Positions 1 through 12,839 of a DNA stretch of 64,000 nucleotides are shown here, piece after piece. Source of the stretch: Aphrophora alni (taxonomy: Eukaryota; Arthropoda; Insecta; Hemiptera; Aphrophoridae). Position 1 is the stretch's first letter, and every line of letters starts with the position of its first letter. Both the position numbers and the translations under genes were made by a program. The notes below the pieces were generated by a model. That model ran no database searches, was not told where the DNA came from, and saw only the letters and a list, made by a program, of their open reading frames with translations. The DNA is taken from contig OY740774.1 of NCBI GenBank assembly GCA_963513935.1, positions 28,353,949 to 28,417,948 of the forward strand, in the 5' to 3' direction.

Positions 1-960
1 ATGACGATCTCATTATTTTTATTATAGATCAAAGGAGAAGCAAATTACCGATAGACGTGTATTTTCAAGTAATTTACACCTAAACATTTATTATACCTAG
101 TTATTTTTGGATGAATAGAATGGCACACGAATAAAGGAAGGGTTGTACTTGAAGGAAAAAGTTTAAAGAATGCAAAAGTATTCAAACGAAATCATTATAG
201 GACTTAAGTTTCATGTGTTTGAAGAAACTTCTTTTATTCCTTTACATAAATATTTTTTACTTACTTATAATTTGTATTTGTTTGGCCAAAGATTGAACCT
301 ATTACACCATGCAATTATTGTAAATACATTAACACAATCTGTATAAATATAATGTCGATGAATGAAAGTCGTTGTTTCATTGGTGGAAGGTTCGTTTGAT
401 TCTGTAAATTGTTGATGTTCCTAGAGCGAAATTTGGAAATCGTATTAAATACTTTATGCTATTTTAACATCAGCATGAAGCTACACAGACGACAGAATAT
501 CGTAAAAAACAAAAATATTTTTGGTCAGAAAACCTGAAGTATATTTCTGCGACTTAAACTTTGTGTGTCCCATTTTTGTGTTGAGGAAAATTGTGTACTA
601 AATTCAGTAAAACCGTCAGTTATTATGCAATGTTTATTATCTTTTTTATAGTATTGAATCCCTCATTTATACTTTTCTTTTCATTTGAGCAGAAAATATA
701 CTCCTAAGGAAACCTCGATATATTTATGTCTGTTTTTCTGGTAATGATTTTAAATGAAGGCTACGAAGAATTGCATTAACAGATGAAATACAGTGAAGCG
801 TTTTAAATAAAACCCTTCAGAGAAACCCGTTTTTTCAGAGATTATTTACAAAAGAATCCCACTGAGTGGATCCGGTAAGACATCAATACCGATGCAAAAA
901 TTTCTTTTTGGAATTCTAAAACTTTTCAAACATTTGTTTTTATATTAATTCGTTGGACAT
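1..960. other. AT-rich non-coding stretch, nothing recognised
   Basis: No open frame of note, no tandem structure and no inverted repeat was seen. The sequence is plain AT-rich DNA up to the left arm of the palindromic element that follows. Confidence 0.6.
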
Positions 961-964
961 ATTG

Positions 965-1770
965 GAGTTGGACAGGTACTTTTCGTTATACCCCTCACTT
1001 TTTTCGGCTTTTTTGCGTTTCAAATTTCGCGAAATGTAATGGAATATGATAATTGATCAACATTATGATGGAGAAACATATTTTTGCGGAAAAAAAATTC
1101 AGTAACCCCACTTTTATTAATTATAAACTTAATTAGAAATTCCATGAGATTAGTCAAATGTGATTCAATATTCGAATAGCCAAATACACCAATAAAACCA
1201 GATAATACACCCTAACCTAACCTAACCAAAGAATCCTAAATAAACTTGTTCATTTTTTTATTGGTTCCTACTTCTTGGATTGTAAAATTATTAATATTTG
1301 TATTATATACTAACTTCGACAATGACAGTGTGATGTCGAAACTGCAGTGATATCTGAAAATGAGTGATTGTTAGTATGTAATACAAATATTACTAAACAA
1401 ACTATTGAGTACTTTAACAACATCAAAATGTAAAAGACATATTATTGTAAATCAAATTCACTTATATTTTTATCATTATCAATTGAAATCACAATGAAGA
1501 CCTAACATTAAATTAAGTTATTGTGTTATTTGGTTATTGAGTTATTTAGTTATTGGATTACTTTTAAGTTATTTCATGTAAGTTTTAAGTGTAAATAATT
1601 GGAACAGAAAAAATGAAAAAAATTAGGGTCATTGGGTTTTTTTTGTCTGAAAAAATACGTTTCTACATCAAATTTTGGTCAATTATATCCCAATACATTT
1701 CACAAAATTTGAAGCAAAAAAGGGGGGTGTAGGGATATAACGAAAAAGAACCGTTTGACACAAATTGGAG
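965..1770. mobile_element. Palindromic (fold-back) element 1, about 0.8 kb
   Basis: The left arm (about 965-1110) reappears in reverse complement at about 1622-1770. Shared landmarks are a 'ttcgttata' block, a C-rich/T-rich tract, and 'gaaatgta' followed by an AT stretch. Weaker complementarity continues inward (about 1171-1200 against 1500-1560). The core is a tight inverted repeat, 1291-1314 against 1370-1393, with a further 7-bp stem (1315-1321 with 1334-1340). Almost the whole element can therefore fold into one hairpin. No transposase is encoded, so this is a non-autonomous fold-back or long-TIR element. Target-site duplications were not identified. It contains a short CCTAA run. Confidence 0.7.
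1211..1227. repeat. Short (CCTAA)n insect telomere-type repeat
   Basis: Three and a half head-to-tail CCTAA units (TTAGG on the other strand) lie inside palindromic element 1. TTAGG is the ancestral insect telomere unit. A run this short and internal is an interstitial trace or part of the element, not a telomere. Confidence 0.8.
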
Positions 1771-1774
1771 TTTT

Positions 1775-3330
1775 TCAACTCAAAACATTAACGACGGTCT
1801 TTGAACAATCTTTTTGATTATGCTTTACTGAAAAGAAAAGAAAAAAAAACTTAGTTGAAATTAAAAGCGAAAAATTTATCGAAAAATATGTCCATTAGTT
1901 TTTAAGGAATGTAGTCTTAAAACAATAACTTTTACGAATAATGTCTATTTGTAAATAAAGACTAACAGATCAAGCCGTTCTCAGAATAAGCAACAGGCTC
2001 ATGATGAAGAAACAACTGACGAAGAAGATTTCAGAATTTACTGAAAAAAAATAGACAATTTTTGTATAACCTTGCATTTGAATTACAGATCCTCCGCACG
2101 ATTTTCTTTATCATTTCGTTTCAAGTTGTACAAATTGTCAGAGGTAATTAACAAGTGACACTAAACATGAAAATAAAACAAGATATAATAATTTTACACA
2201 GCACCCAAAAATACATTGAGAAATAAATGTATTCTACTTTTTAGTTATGAAGAAAATTTAATTAACTATAAGTGATTCAATGTATTTCTTACGGATTATT
2301 TTGTTTCTGTTCAAAACAATAAAAAAAATCACGTAAACCGGTGGATGTTAGAATTTGTGTTTGTTACAATAAGTACACACGTACATAATCAACTCGAACT
2401 AAATACCTTCCGGTAATTCACAAATCATATATTGTCTATTAATGGCACTAAGCAATGTACAGATATCTCAGTAATGTTGTGGTGAAGAGACCCATCCCAA
2501 CCTACTGGTGCCCATATAATTACTGAGGTCAGCCACAATCAACCCCTCCCTTAGCAAACAATTTAGTGCTATAGTGATAAGCTTGATTTGTGTACCTGTA
2601 GACTGATTATATATTTCAATAGAGAATTATCGCTATTTCCCTAAATGATATTGTTGATTGTAATATCAGTGTTAATAGCTTAACTGTTAGTCTATAAATA
2701 TTCTATTGGAAAATAATCAATTGTGATATATTATTTACTTATTGTCATACATACAGGATGTGCGGAAAGTACGAAACTTTAGAATAACTTCAAAATAAGG
2801 AAAATGTTCGTATTGGTATCTTGTAAATATTTTGTCAAATTAACGGTAATTCTAATGAACGTCATTTTGAGACGAATAAGTGAACAAGTATATTGATTTT
2901 ATGATATACTCGTACTATAATAAGCGTACTAATAGTATAAAACGTTTTGAAAAATTGATTATCGATTTTTGAATCCGTTCTGGAATTATTTCTTGTTTAA
3001 AAAAACAAACAAACAGACAAATGGATTGTAAAAGAACGATTTTTGAGGATGTATTTTCTAGGATTTTTTTTTCTTCATTTATTGTGCACAACTCAAAGTT
3101 TTGACTTTACTTACTGGACACACTATATATACATATCAAGATAAATGTGATTAAAATAAACACAATATCGACTGCTATATATGAAAACTGACCTTCCCCC
3201 TCCCTACTCAATCATCCTTGCGACACATTTAGTTGTAGCGTAAACGATTCAATTACTGTTTTTATTTTACTTTTGATTAGTTTATCCATTCGTTTATATA
3301 CAATGTTAAAAAAAAGAATATATACAAAAA
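1775..3330. other. Non-coding stretch, no clear elements
   Basis: AT-rich DNA without supported genes. The only suggestive mark is 'tacaggatgtgcggaaagta' near 2753, which resembles the CAGGGTG-type ends of several insect DNA transposons. No partner terminus was found nearby. Confidence 0.5.
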
Positions 3331-3334
3331 ATTT

Positions 3335-4195
3335 CAACCGGCTGAACATAAAAGTTGGATTTTATTATATGTTTATAAAATAACATTTATTTTCGGTTTT
3401 GATAGTTTAAAATTTTTGCAACAATCTTGGATCAACAATTTTGAAATTAGGTTTAATTTTTTTTAATAGGAATAAAGTCACGTGACACATGTTTTTACAT
3501 TGTTTTATTTTTTATTTTGGGTTCAATGATGGTGCAATCTGGATTTTTATATCTCTATACATTGAAAAGTTATCAATTAATAAAACTGCAGAACATTTAC
3601 ATCCGTAATTTAGACTGAACAAATGAGTTGGTTACACCTTTATACACGTACATTTTGTAGTTTTGTATTTGGGATTTTCAAAACATATCTGCTCAAATTG
3701 TTGCCCTAGAGCGATTTGACACAGTGCTAGTTGTTTATACAATTTACCAACTACTTAAAAAATTGTCTGATCAGTAATAACGTTAATTTCGTTCGTATCC
3801 TATTTTGCAGTTCATTTAGTTGTTCCGGTTGGTTAAAATATATCTTACTTTTATATCGGGAGTAATAAAGAGAAACTAAGTTAGGGAAAACTACGGCATT
3901 TACGTGTAAATACTAAACTCATTTGTCTACCGGTAAATTATGGTTTTAAATATTAGTAAATAACTTTTTAAGGAAATGAGGTATAAAAAATGGATTCCAC
4001 CATTGAACACTGAATAAAAAAAACAATGTAAAAATATGTGTCACGTAACCCTATGTTTAGTTAAAAAATTTAGCCAATTTTCAAATGGCGGAATCAAGGC
4101 GTCCGCCAAAATTTAAAACTATCAAAACTGGAAGTAAACGTTGTCTTATAAAATATGTACCAAAAACAAAATTTTAATGTTTAGTCGTTTTAAAG
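3335..4195. mobile_element. Palindromic (fold-back) element 2, about 0.86 kb
   Basis: The left half (about 3335-3740) matches the reverse complement of the right half (about 3790-4195). Landmarks are a 'ggttttgatagttt' block (3395 area against 4115 area), 'cgtgacacat' followed by 'tttttacattgtttt' (3480s against 4020s), and an inner 'acaaatgagtt' block (3620 against 3925). The whole unit is one long imperfect hairpin with diverged arms. No coding sequence is visible. It has the same architecture as the element at 965-1770, but the two share no obvious sequence, so they are probably separate families. The right arm includes an 'aaatggcgg' motif seen in many repeats here. Confidence 0.75.
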
Positions 4196-4199
4196 ATTT

Positions 4200-6470
4200 T
4201 ATATATACGTGATCGTTGTTACATCACTATACTTAATACTTTGGTTCGCGCTGTATTCCTACACTAGAAACCATGACTGTTTGTAGTTAAAGGAGGGGCT
4301 TAAAGATGGCGTAACCTTGAGGGAACCAATCTGCAGTGTGCAAGATTGCCAAGTCGTTGTCTAACTGTGTTTGATTTTCATTTGTTCAGGACCTATTCGA
4401 GGCAACCGGTTTACAAGTGACAATGGCAACACTGTGCCTTCCTTCTATTGGTTCTCTCACAATTCCAGTTAAATATACAAGTAAATTCTCGTGAATATTT
4501 ATTAATATTTTTAGACCATATTGTACTCTAATATATGACCTCATCGGTTTAATTCTTCCAATTATTCTATTATTTACAACATTTATAAATACTCACAACA
4601 AATAATTTTGTAAGTAACCCACGCCCGCCATTTTGTAGAGGAGGAAGGTAAGAAATGTTGCCGCACAACCGTTCTTCCAACTACTCGGTAATTGTGTTCC
4701 TGTTACATGTAACTGGGTCATATATGAGCTAAAGATGTTTTACTTTAAAAAATAAATTTTTCACTTTATATTGTTAAAACACCATTATTATTTACACCAT
4801 GAAGGAATATTTCGTAATAATTTTCTCAATATTCCTAATACAAATTATAACAGCTTTAGTAATTCTTGTTAGATATTACCTAAATGTAAACCCTTTATAC
4901 GACCAACTCCTTAAGATGGAATTGGCGAATTGTAAAAGATAATTCACCCCTTAACTTTAAGAAAGGTCTGGATTATTTTCCTGGAACTCTTCCAGACAGT
5001 TATTACACCGACAGACACGTTCACACGATCCATTTGGTTGGGAGAAAACTATGATTTAAGGATGAACATTAGGCAGAGTAACCTGATTTAACCGCACATT
5101 AGTACGAGATAATGGTAAGGGAAATCGTTATCGGGAGCTGTTACTAGTATTTATTGTTGCTCATAACTGAGCGTAGGAATTATTACGTATATTAAAAGTG
5201 ACATGAATTTAAGTACTAATAGAATGTTCACAATGTAAATAAACGTTGAACAAAAACTGTACACATACTTTGATTGGGATAAATTAAAGAAACATTTAAT
5301 GGGATCACAGTAAGTAAATATTATGCTGTACTCATCGAAATAACACACCAAACGTATCTGAAAGGAAACTAACTTTTAGCCCCACCACTGATGGGCGTGT
5401 TTGGCTGGGACACAATTCTTTGAAATCGTAAACAATCCAACTACTGTTTACAAATTATTCTAATACATATATACAAGTTATATTAGTTTTTAGAGAAAAT
5501 TACAGAGAACAATCGGTACAACTGTTATGTAAATAATAATTTATTTGATATTTGAGTAACCCTATGAAACTCGAAGAGGGTTTAATTGATTAAATGATGA
5601 CAAAAAAATTGTTAGTCATCAATTTTTTTGGATTTTTCGGCCAATTAAATACTTTCTGCGCGAAAGTTTAGTAAAACAGTTAAAATTATATTTTTTATTT
5701 GAATTTTTTTATGACTTCTGTTATGGTTAGTTTACATAATTATATTTAATATTTCAGAGAATGCTCTATATTTCTAATCTTTGTACCCTCGTCAATGGCT
5801 AGGTATAGTAACGGGCAGCCAAGTTTGCGGAGCGTGCTCCTATTCATTTTGTCTGTCTATATTCTCATAACTGTCTGAGAATGAGCGTATGATGATCTAA
5901 CATTTATATTTATTAATGAATAGTTTTTTCCTACTACAATTTTGTTCAAATCAACAACCAAATCATGTGTACATTTGAATATTAATATTATGTCTATATT
6001 AAAGTATAGACCTAATTATTTTTAACAATAATACAAATAATTACTTTAAAATATAAGTACGGTATCAATATAATATAGTATTAATTAATGTAATTATCTG
6101 TATTAATTAAACATTGAGTAATATTATTTTATGTACTTATGTTTTAATAACGTAACTACAGTATTCATTTGGTAACTACAGTATAATATAGTCACTGTTA
6201 AATTATGTCACTTTTAAGTATTAGAGATAGAAATATTAGATTCCACGATTGGAGGACTCATTGTTAGATTGGATTATTTAAATAAATTGAAAATCCAACA
6301 TAAGAATTAATTCATTTTACTAATGCCAAACTATGGAGGTAATGTCCACAGAAGGGTAGTAGTGGACTGCCTCCCGCTCCGCCATTCGGTTGCCTTTTTT
6401 CTCTACCGAGCAATAATGGTGATGATTTTTTAAAAATATTTTTTATAAGGGTTTGTGAAAATACATTCAC
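4200..6470. other. Non-coding stretch, no clear elements
   Basis: A mildly GC-richer patch at about 4240-4720 and AT-rich DNA after it. Some 'ag|gtaag'-like strings occur (for example near 4650), but no open frame or partner splice site makes them credible. Nothing else is supported. Confidence 0.5.
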
Positions 6471-6479
6471 GTGCTAGTT

Positions 6480-7680
6480 CCTGTGGGACTTAGTGTACGA
6501 CTACCGCCTAATACCTTCCTCTTTCCACCAGACTCTAGCTCGGAACCGTTTCACACATTACTTCGGGCTAGGACCTTATTTTTTTTACCATAAAAGGTTC
6601 GAAGCTAATCTTAATTTCCTCTTTTACTAGATGGTGTCTTTATCTAGATCTCCCGTCTTCCTTCGGGTCCGAATATATTGTGCGAAGAGTAACCATTTAT
6701 CAGCCCCGCATAAAATTCTTTGAAACACCGCCTCAATAGCAACGGTCCAAACACTACTTCTAGCGATTGCCTCTAGTGTTCCCACTTAGTACACACAAAA
6801 ACGTGTGCTCCACATTGTCAGTTGTTCCTGTGCAATACAGACACTCCGGAGATTCCAGCGTGCGTCTTATAAAGATAAGACCGAAAATACCCGTGTCCCG
6901 AAGAATTGGGTTAGGTGTCTACCTCACCATGTTGACATCCAGTCCACGTTTTCACATTCTGAATAAGGCTTACTGTCCAACGCTCTTGAACCTCCTCCTC
7001 CCAGGAGGCTTGCCAGATAGCGAGTACACGGGCTCGCTCTTCCTTCTTTTCACGTTCTCCTTGCTAGGCTCCGCCTTCTCAGTTAGATCACCTGTCGCTC
7101 CCTAGAAGCAAGTGCTATTTGAATCATTCCAGCAATTACCAGAACCCCGGGCTCCGAAACTCTACAATACGCAGATTTGACTCTAATCGCTGCCCATATC
7201 TATAACTGGGTCAGCCGCCTTCTATACTTCTCCCTCGACAATGCATGCCCCCAAACTTCCGATCCGTACAAAATTACAGACTGAGAACAGTCATTAACAG
7301 CCGTCGTCTACTTGTTTTTGGTCCAGTGGTGTTGGCCATGATTCTGCTCAGCCCTGCCACACTCCTCGCAGCCTTATCCGCTGTCACCCGAATATGATCC
7401 CAGAAGTTAAGTTTACTGTCTACCTTTAGTCGTAAGTATTTTGCAGAGGACTTTGACTCCACTACCTCGTCGCTGGCATTGAATGGGAGAATGGTAGAAA
7501 TTCTTTTTTTCGTAACGATTTCAGTCTTGTTCTGGACCAACGATAGTTCGTGCTTTGCCATCCTCATTACTCATTACAAAGCATTTCTCACGTCGAGTGT
7601 CACCAGCAAAAAATTCTGCGCGAAAATCGGTTGTGAGCCTCTGCCATCTTCACAGCCTCGACGCCATCCATGGTGAATTG
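6480..7680 (-). pseudogene. R1-type non-LTR retrotransposon reverse transcriptase relic
   Basis: Read on the minus strand, this is the second half of an R1-like ORF2, broken by several frameshifts and stops. In order: about 7606-7577 gives LVTLDVRNA, the reverse transcriptase motif A block. From 7567 a 97-codon open frame gives KTEIVTKKR, then AKYLRLKVDSKLNFWDHI, then SRRRLL, the region after the catalytic aspartates. Next comes LYGSEVW (about 7265-7245). About 6846-6791 gives a C-x2-C-x8-H-x3-C finger, ECLYC...EHTFLC, typical of the C-terminus of this clade. The stretch between motif A and KTEIV, which should hold the YADD catalytic motif, is missing, so there is an internal deletion and no activity. 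GC content is above the neighbourhood, as expected of former coding DNA. The clade assignment is from recognition only. Confidence 0.8.
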
Positions 7681-7739
7681 TGATGAATGGATGCCATTTT
7701 AAAACATATAACAAAAAACCTTATTCTCACTTTAATAAA

Positions 7740-7870
7740 AAACACACTCTCGGCTTAGTTGTAAAAATAACTTTAATTCTAAATTTCATTAAGATCGGTC
7801 GACACGTTTGGCTTAAGTTAGTAACAACACACACAAACAGAGGAAATGCCAAATGGTCGAGGCAAAACAG
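7740..7870. repeat. LINE 3'-tail-like fragment
   Basis: The phrase 'tttcattaagatcggtcga' followed by 'cgttt' and an ACAACACACACAAACAG stretch resembles the conserved 3' ends of RTE-like elements in arthropods (fatcggt...agccgttt...acaaacaaac). No coding remnant is attached. This is a suggestion from phrase similarity only. Confidence 0.35.
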
Positions 7871-8527
7871 AACCTACCATCCCTCAGTCAATGGAACGAT
7901 TTTGATGAATCTCAAGTGTACTGTTTTGGGATAAGATGAGTACCATTTTATCTTTAATTTTACTTAAACCAAAATAAAGTTTATAATATCTGTACTATTA
8001 ATTCTCGATACCCCCCTCTGTCATGTGTAATTGTATAACAGTTTTTGATAACCCTTTCTCCATCTCCACTCTGGAAGTTTATATAATAATACAATAATTA
8101 AACATATCTCATTCATATTTTATAGCAAAACACAGGAAGATATACATCACACACATTGTCTGTCAGGGCAACTTCCAGTTCGTTACACTTAGACAAAACC
8201 CATCGCCATCTGTCCTAACCTAACACAAAGGGATTCCATCTCTTCCTTGAAATCGTTATCTCGGGTTCATTTGGAAACCCCACTTGGAGTGTAATTCCTT
8301 ATGAGTACAATGTATCTCAAACATTTAACGTATTTCTAATACAATGGTTTTTGTTTTTAGTTGGTTATAGTCTATCGTCTGTCTGTCGTCTGTGGTATTC
8401 CACAAACGAGAAGTCTGATTTTGATCATATTGGATAAGTGGGGGGATTTTGGCCATATCGTCTTTTTCATCTACTTACAATTTCAAGGCAGCTGCTACAA
8501 GAGAAATACTGAAAATTTCTATCTACT

Positions 8528-8725
8528 CAAAATCCGATCCCTGGGTCCACATAGTTTTTCATGTAGTCTTGGGTTTATCCTTCTCTTATATCTTTCTATC
8601 AGGTCTCTCGTCACCAACTCGTGTTCTATTCAGACCCTTAGGATATTACACTATTTGATGACTATGCTTCTTCATTCAATATTATTTTCTTCCTTTTTTA
8701 TAAGGTGATGATGACAGAAAATCAA
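8528..8725 (+). repeat. Family A dispersed repeat, copy 1
   Basis: Shares the family A order: 'atgtagtctt', 'ctttctatcaggtctctc', 'accaact..tgttct', a T-rich stretch, then 'ataaggtgatgatgac' at the 3' end. At least eight further copies lie in this window on both strands. Copies end at the same 3' side and differ at the 5' side, the pattern of 5'-truncated retrotransposition. It is a SINE or a LINE 3' UTR; see 60220-60412. Confidence 0.6.
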
Positions 8726-8770
8726 GTTACGTAAATTATTTCATAATTTTGTCCAAAATATTTAACTGCA

Positions 8771-8801
<31 letters not shown>
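8771..8801. repeat. (AT)n microsatellite
   Basis: About 15 uninterrupted AT units. Confidence 0.95.
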
Positions 8802-9105
8802 ACTCTCTGAAATAACTCTCTGTGTATTAATAGATCAAAATAAACAACTATTGTTTTTTGCATTTTTGTTCTAAAATTGATGATTTCGAAGTAAAATATT
8901 CTTGAAATTCAATATATAATTATTTTGTTTACAAATATTGATAAATTTAAGGACGTTAAAAAAAAAATACCTATACAGTTTTATTGTTGCTGAATAAGAT
9001 GCAGTGTTCAAAAATTAACTTACCGTTTACCAAGAAAATCAATAATAATGACATTTTTGGTTTATCTATGGAAATTAATCAAATTTAATCTAAACATTTT
9101 TCCTT

Positions 9106-9152
9106 TAATTTTATTTTATTTTATTATTATTATTATTATTTTTTTTTTAATA
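9106..9152. repeat. (TTA)n and poly(T) low-complexity tract
   Basis: ATTTTA/TTATTATT units run into a T-tract. Confidence 0.85.
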
Positions 9153-10237
9153 TTCAGGATTCTCAATTTAAATGTAGTACTCGGTAACTATATCCAATGA
9201 AAAAACCTTAGTGTCAAATTACTCTAACGGGTATGATCGGTGAACATTTCATGAAGTAATGTATTGACGTTTCCAAAAGGAAATAGTAATAACTAGAATT
9301 TAAAAATTTGAAATTCACTAAAACACATTTTGCTCGGAGCCGAACTACCATGATAAATCGATACACTCCTTAGAAGACATGAGATAAATGGAAATTTAAA
9401 AAGTTATTTTCTTATAACTAAATCCTAACCTACAAAAGACGGTACATAACCACACCTGATTGTATATACGTCTCCCACAAACAACGCCCCACATCAGTAT
9501 TTAACATATGTCTTTTTCCTGTTTGTACATTAATTAAAAATGTCAACTGACACCTCGTTCCTCCCACAAGCACTTAAGACTAACTCCGCCAAGTGAGACG
9601 ATGACGTACACACAATTATAGCGTTAAATAAAAAGACAAATAAGGGATGGTGTGCCGACGTATTGAAAGAGGGAAAACGTTTGTCTACACTTCTCATTTA
9701 TCATTGTTTGGAAAGGTTCAATGACATGTCCATAATGCTTCTATTCATTTCGTTGGAATTTTATGTGATCGTTCTCAGCAGAGGTCGTACATAAGTTACA
9801 TTTGGGAAGCGGATAAAGCTATTGAATGTGACATTATTTTTGATGTTATTGTTGTAATTCTTCTACCTCGTTTCACGTTTAGTTGGCAGTATACTAAATA
9901 AATTGGCTGTGTGTTGGCACTATTAACCATTTAAAAAAAGTAGTGTTGGCGAACAGATTTACTGTGTTTAGATGACGCGAGTCTTTGACTTTACATACTA
10001 AATAGATAAGCCAGTTCCGTGGTATGGTTAGAAACTCAGATATTTAATGTTGTAATACTGCCATCTAACTACCCATTATTGGATACTGCAACTTACACTA
10101 GCACATTCTGAACTGAACCCATAAAACTACAACTGATTCTTCACATTGAAGTCTCACATTGTCGTATGATATGGGACATCGTCACTATATTAAATCAATA
10201 TTAATTATTTTTCTACATCTTTTTTCCCCATTTGCTA

Positions 10238-10259
10238 AAAAAAAAAAAAAAAAAAAAAA
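10238..10259. repeat. Poly(A) run
   Basis: About 22 consecutive A. It could be a simple repeat or the tail of an unrecognised retroelement; no element was identified upstream. Confidence 0.9.
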
Positions 10260-10874
10260 CTGAATTATGAGGCCCCTTCCTATTTCACTGATTTAAGGTA
10301 TTTCGTAATAGTCTGTTTAATGTATCCAAATTGACATGTAATGACAGTCCCCCTTTCTTAATTATTTATAAGACAAAATCACTTTTTGTAGGCTCGCGAA
10401 TATGTGAAAGTTTTTTTATTTACCAAAAACTTTAAAAGGTATGATTGGAACATACTATTTACAACATAATGTTCTTTACTTCGATGTATAAATATTCAAA
10501 TTGTTTACCATGTGAATATTTAATTAGTCACATAAAGGACATACCCTATACCAGAATGTAGAAATTTAAAAAATATAGGCATTAATGGGAGTTTTATTGG
10601 ATGGAAAGATAGGGCCTATCTTCTCGCCTGAGGCCCCTCAGGCATATGATGAACTCATCCGAAAAGGTTGGGCCATTGTTGAAGAATTTCAATGTTTGAA
10701 TGGAAGCGTAGGGCATGTGTGGTAGGTTAACGTCAACCTAGTCTTCAATCGATTATCTGCTGACCTAAATAAATAGATTAGCTTGTGTAGGGTCGCTAGC
10801 CGATTGACTCAAGTAAAAGGAAAATAATGGTAGAACAGATAGTAGAGGGATTACCTTGGAAACGGAGACGTGAT

Positions 10875-11116
10875 GTTCCCCCACTATAGTGGAACAGTCC
10901 TAAGAAGGCACTTGTGCTCGGTGCGGAGAGGTAGAGGAAGAGGTGGATATGTCGGAAAATAACACCATTCCACAAACATTGACTTTGCTTCCGAATCGCC
11001 AGCAAACTGAGACTTGCCCTCCTCGCACCCCTTAACGTTTACTTCGAGAATAGTACAGCGTTTTCACCCGATCTGCGAAGTGCCTTCTTAGGCCTGTTCC
11101 ACTATAGTGGGGGCAC
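10875..11116. mobile_element. Small terminal-inverted-repeat element (about 242 bp)
   Basis: The ends 10875-10912 and 11079-11116 are near-perfect reverse complements over 38 bp, with two differences. Each contains the self-complementary 'ccactatagtgg'. The interior is GC-richer than the surroundings and non-coding. Size and structure fit a MITE. No convincing target duplication was seen. Confidence 0.75.
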
Positions 11117-11119
11117 TTC

Positions 11120-12830
11120 TTCATCTATTCATCTCCCCATAATATGTTAATTTTTAAATGGAAAAGTAATAAGTTGGTTTCCTTAGTAGAGAGTTGAAAT
11201 AGAAATGTAACCCACTTTGTATCTCAGAATATATTTGATCAATCATCAAGATTTTTTACTGATATTTACAACTCGGCAATCTGTTTGTCTTGAAGGAGGC
11301 GAATCTTATATTTGTGACCTAACCCAAAAGTTCTGATTGGCCTAAATTTTCAAATACACTATAAACCGACACTATAAATATACACATACACTATAAATAG
11401 GGTTTTAAAAAACCGACTGTTTCTTGAAAATTATTTCAAAAAATTTTACAATTTTATGAACAGCTGATTCATTAGATTGGCAATAATATCAAATTGAGAC
11501 TATGTTAACCAACTACATCCACAAAGATCATCATAGTAATCTATACTATTTCAGTAACTTAACGTATACGCCAAAGGTAGAATTCAATAGATTACTCTGA
11601 CTATCATTCGGCCTACGTTTTTGCGTGAGTTTAGTCAGTTTTAATCTCTGTAAAGCTGGCCTAGTGCCCGAATCGTGTGTATGAGCGCTTGCGTGGTGCG
11701 GGTTTTCTTGGTTAGTCTCAAATATAGTTGGTTAATTTGATCAGCAAACCTCCGAGCGGTAACTACCATAGCCAGCATAAAATATTCGTTCGTCACTTTT
11801 CACCAATAATCACTGGTTAATGAACCACACTTATTTTTACCTTGTACAACCTAAATCCAAGCTGAACCCATATATTTTTTCCCAGATCTTCTAATTTGGC
11901 GGCCAAGGAAACCTTTTTCTTTTTAACTGAACACTAATTAATTGTAATTTATTGAGGAAATGGCAAGAGTATTTTTTTATTTGGTTAAGGGTGTAAGGGA
12001 ATTCTTATAACGATTTTATACAGTTTATTTGAAGATTATTTACAAAAGAAACTTTTATTTAAGCCTGGTCTTATACAATTTTGTTATCTCAGTATGTTTG
12101 AAATACAACAAAGCCTTGACTTTCTGGCGTTGATTGTTTCGTTAAATTCAAAGGCAAGTCAAATAATTGCAAACATTGAAATGTTTAAGTGAAGCATACA
12201 ATGAATGCCCATAGGGATATAAACATTACCGGTAGGTTAGTTTTTGAATGCTTTGTTCCCAAAACATTCCAAGTTTCTCTGTCTTCCAAAGCCTCTATCT
12301 TATATGTATTATGTTGAAATCTTTTTAATTACCAGGTACGTAATTCGTGACTTGATACGTGTTTTAGTTTAATTACAAATCATTTATAAAAATAACGAGA
12401 GACCATACATTAAATGTAAATAATTACCATTTAGCTGTCTTGCAGAATGTTTTTAATGAATAGTTGCATTATCGTTCGATAAAATTCAACGTTCTTGAAC
12501 ATTTTTTCTAATCTATGTTTCCTAAACTAAATTTCCAAATACATTCTTTACTAATCTATTTTTTCTTTAACAATGATTTTTCCTAATCCATTGTTTGTAA
12601 TATACTATAGTGTTTGTACGGATCGAATCGTCTGATACTATTGTAAATTAATTCATATTGAATATATTTGTAATGTATAATTCAGGAAGTCGGTACAATT
12701 TGTGCACCAATCAAAATTTTTGTGACGTTAACTTAAAAATAGAACCACACAATTTTGGGTTATTTCAAAGTCAATTATATAGGAAAGTTTAGACTGGCGA
12801 ACTGTGTGACGATATCACTGGTTAGGCACT
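11120..12830. other. Non-coding stretch, nothing recognised
   Basis: AT-rich. There are irregular 'ctaatcta'/'cctaa'-like phrases near 12500-12600, but no regular tandem period. No coding relic was seen. Confidence 0.5.
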
Positions 12831-12839
12831 GGAATATTG

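Larger units (their letters stand above)
8810..10860. other. Non-coding stretch with simple repeats
   Basis: Contains a (TTA)n/T-tract at about 9106-9152 and an A-run at about 10238-10259. No gene or dispersed element was recognised. Confidence 0.5.
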
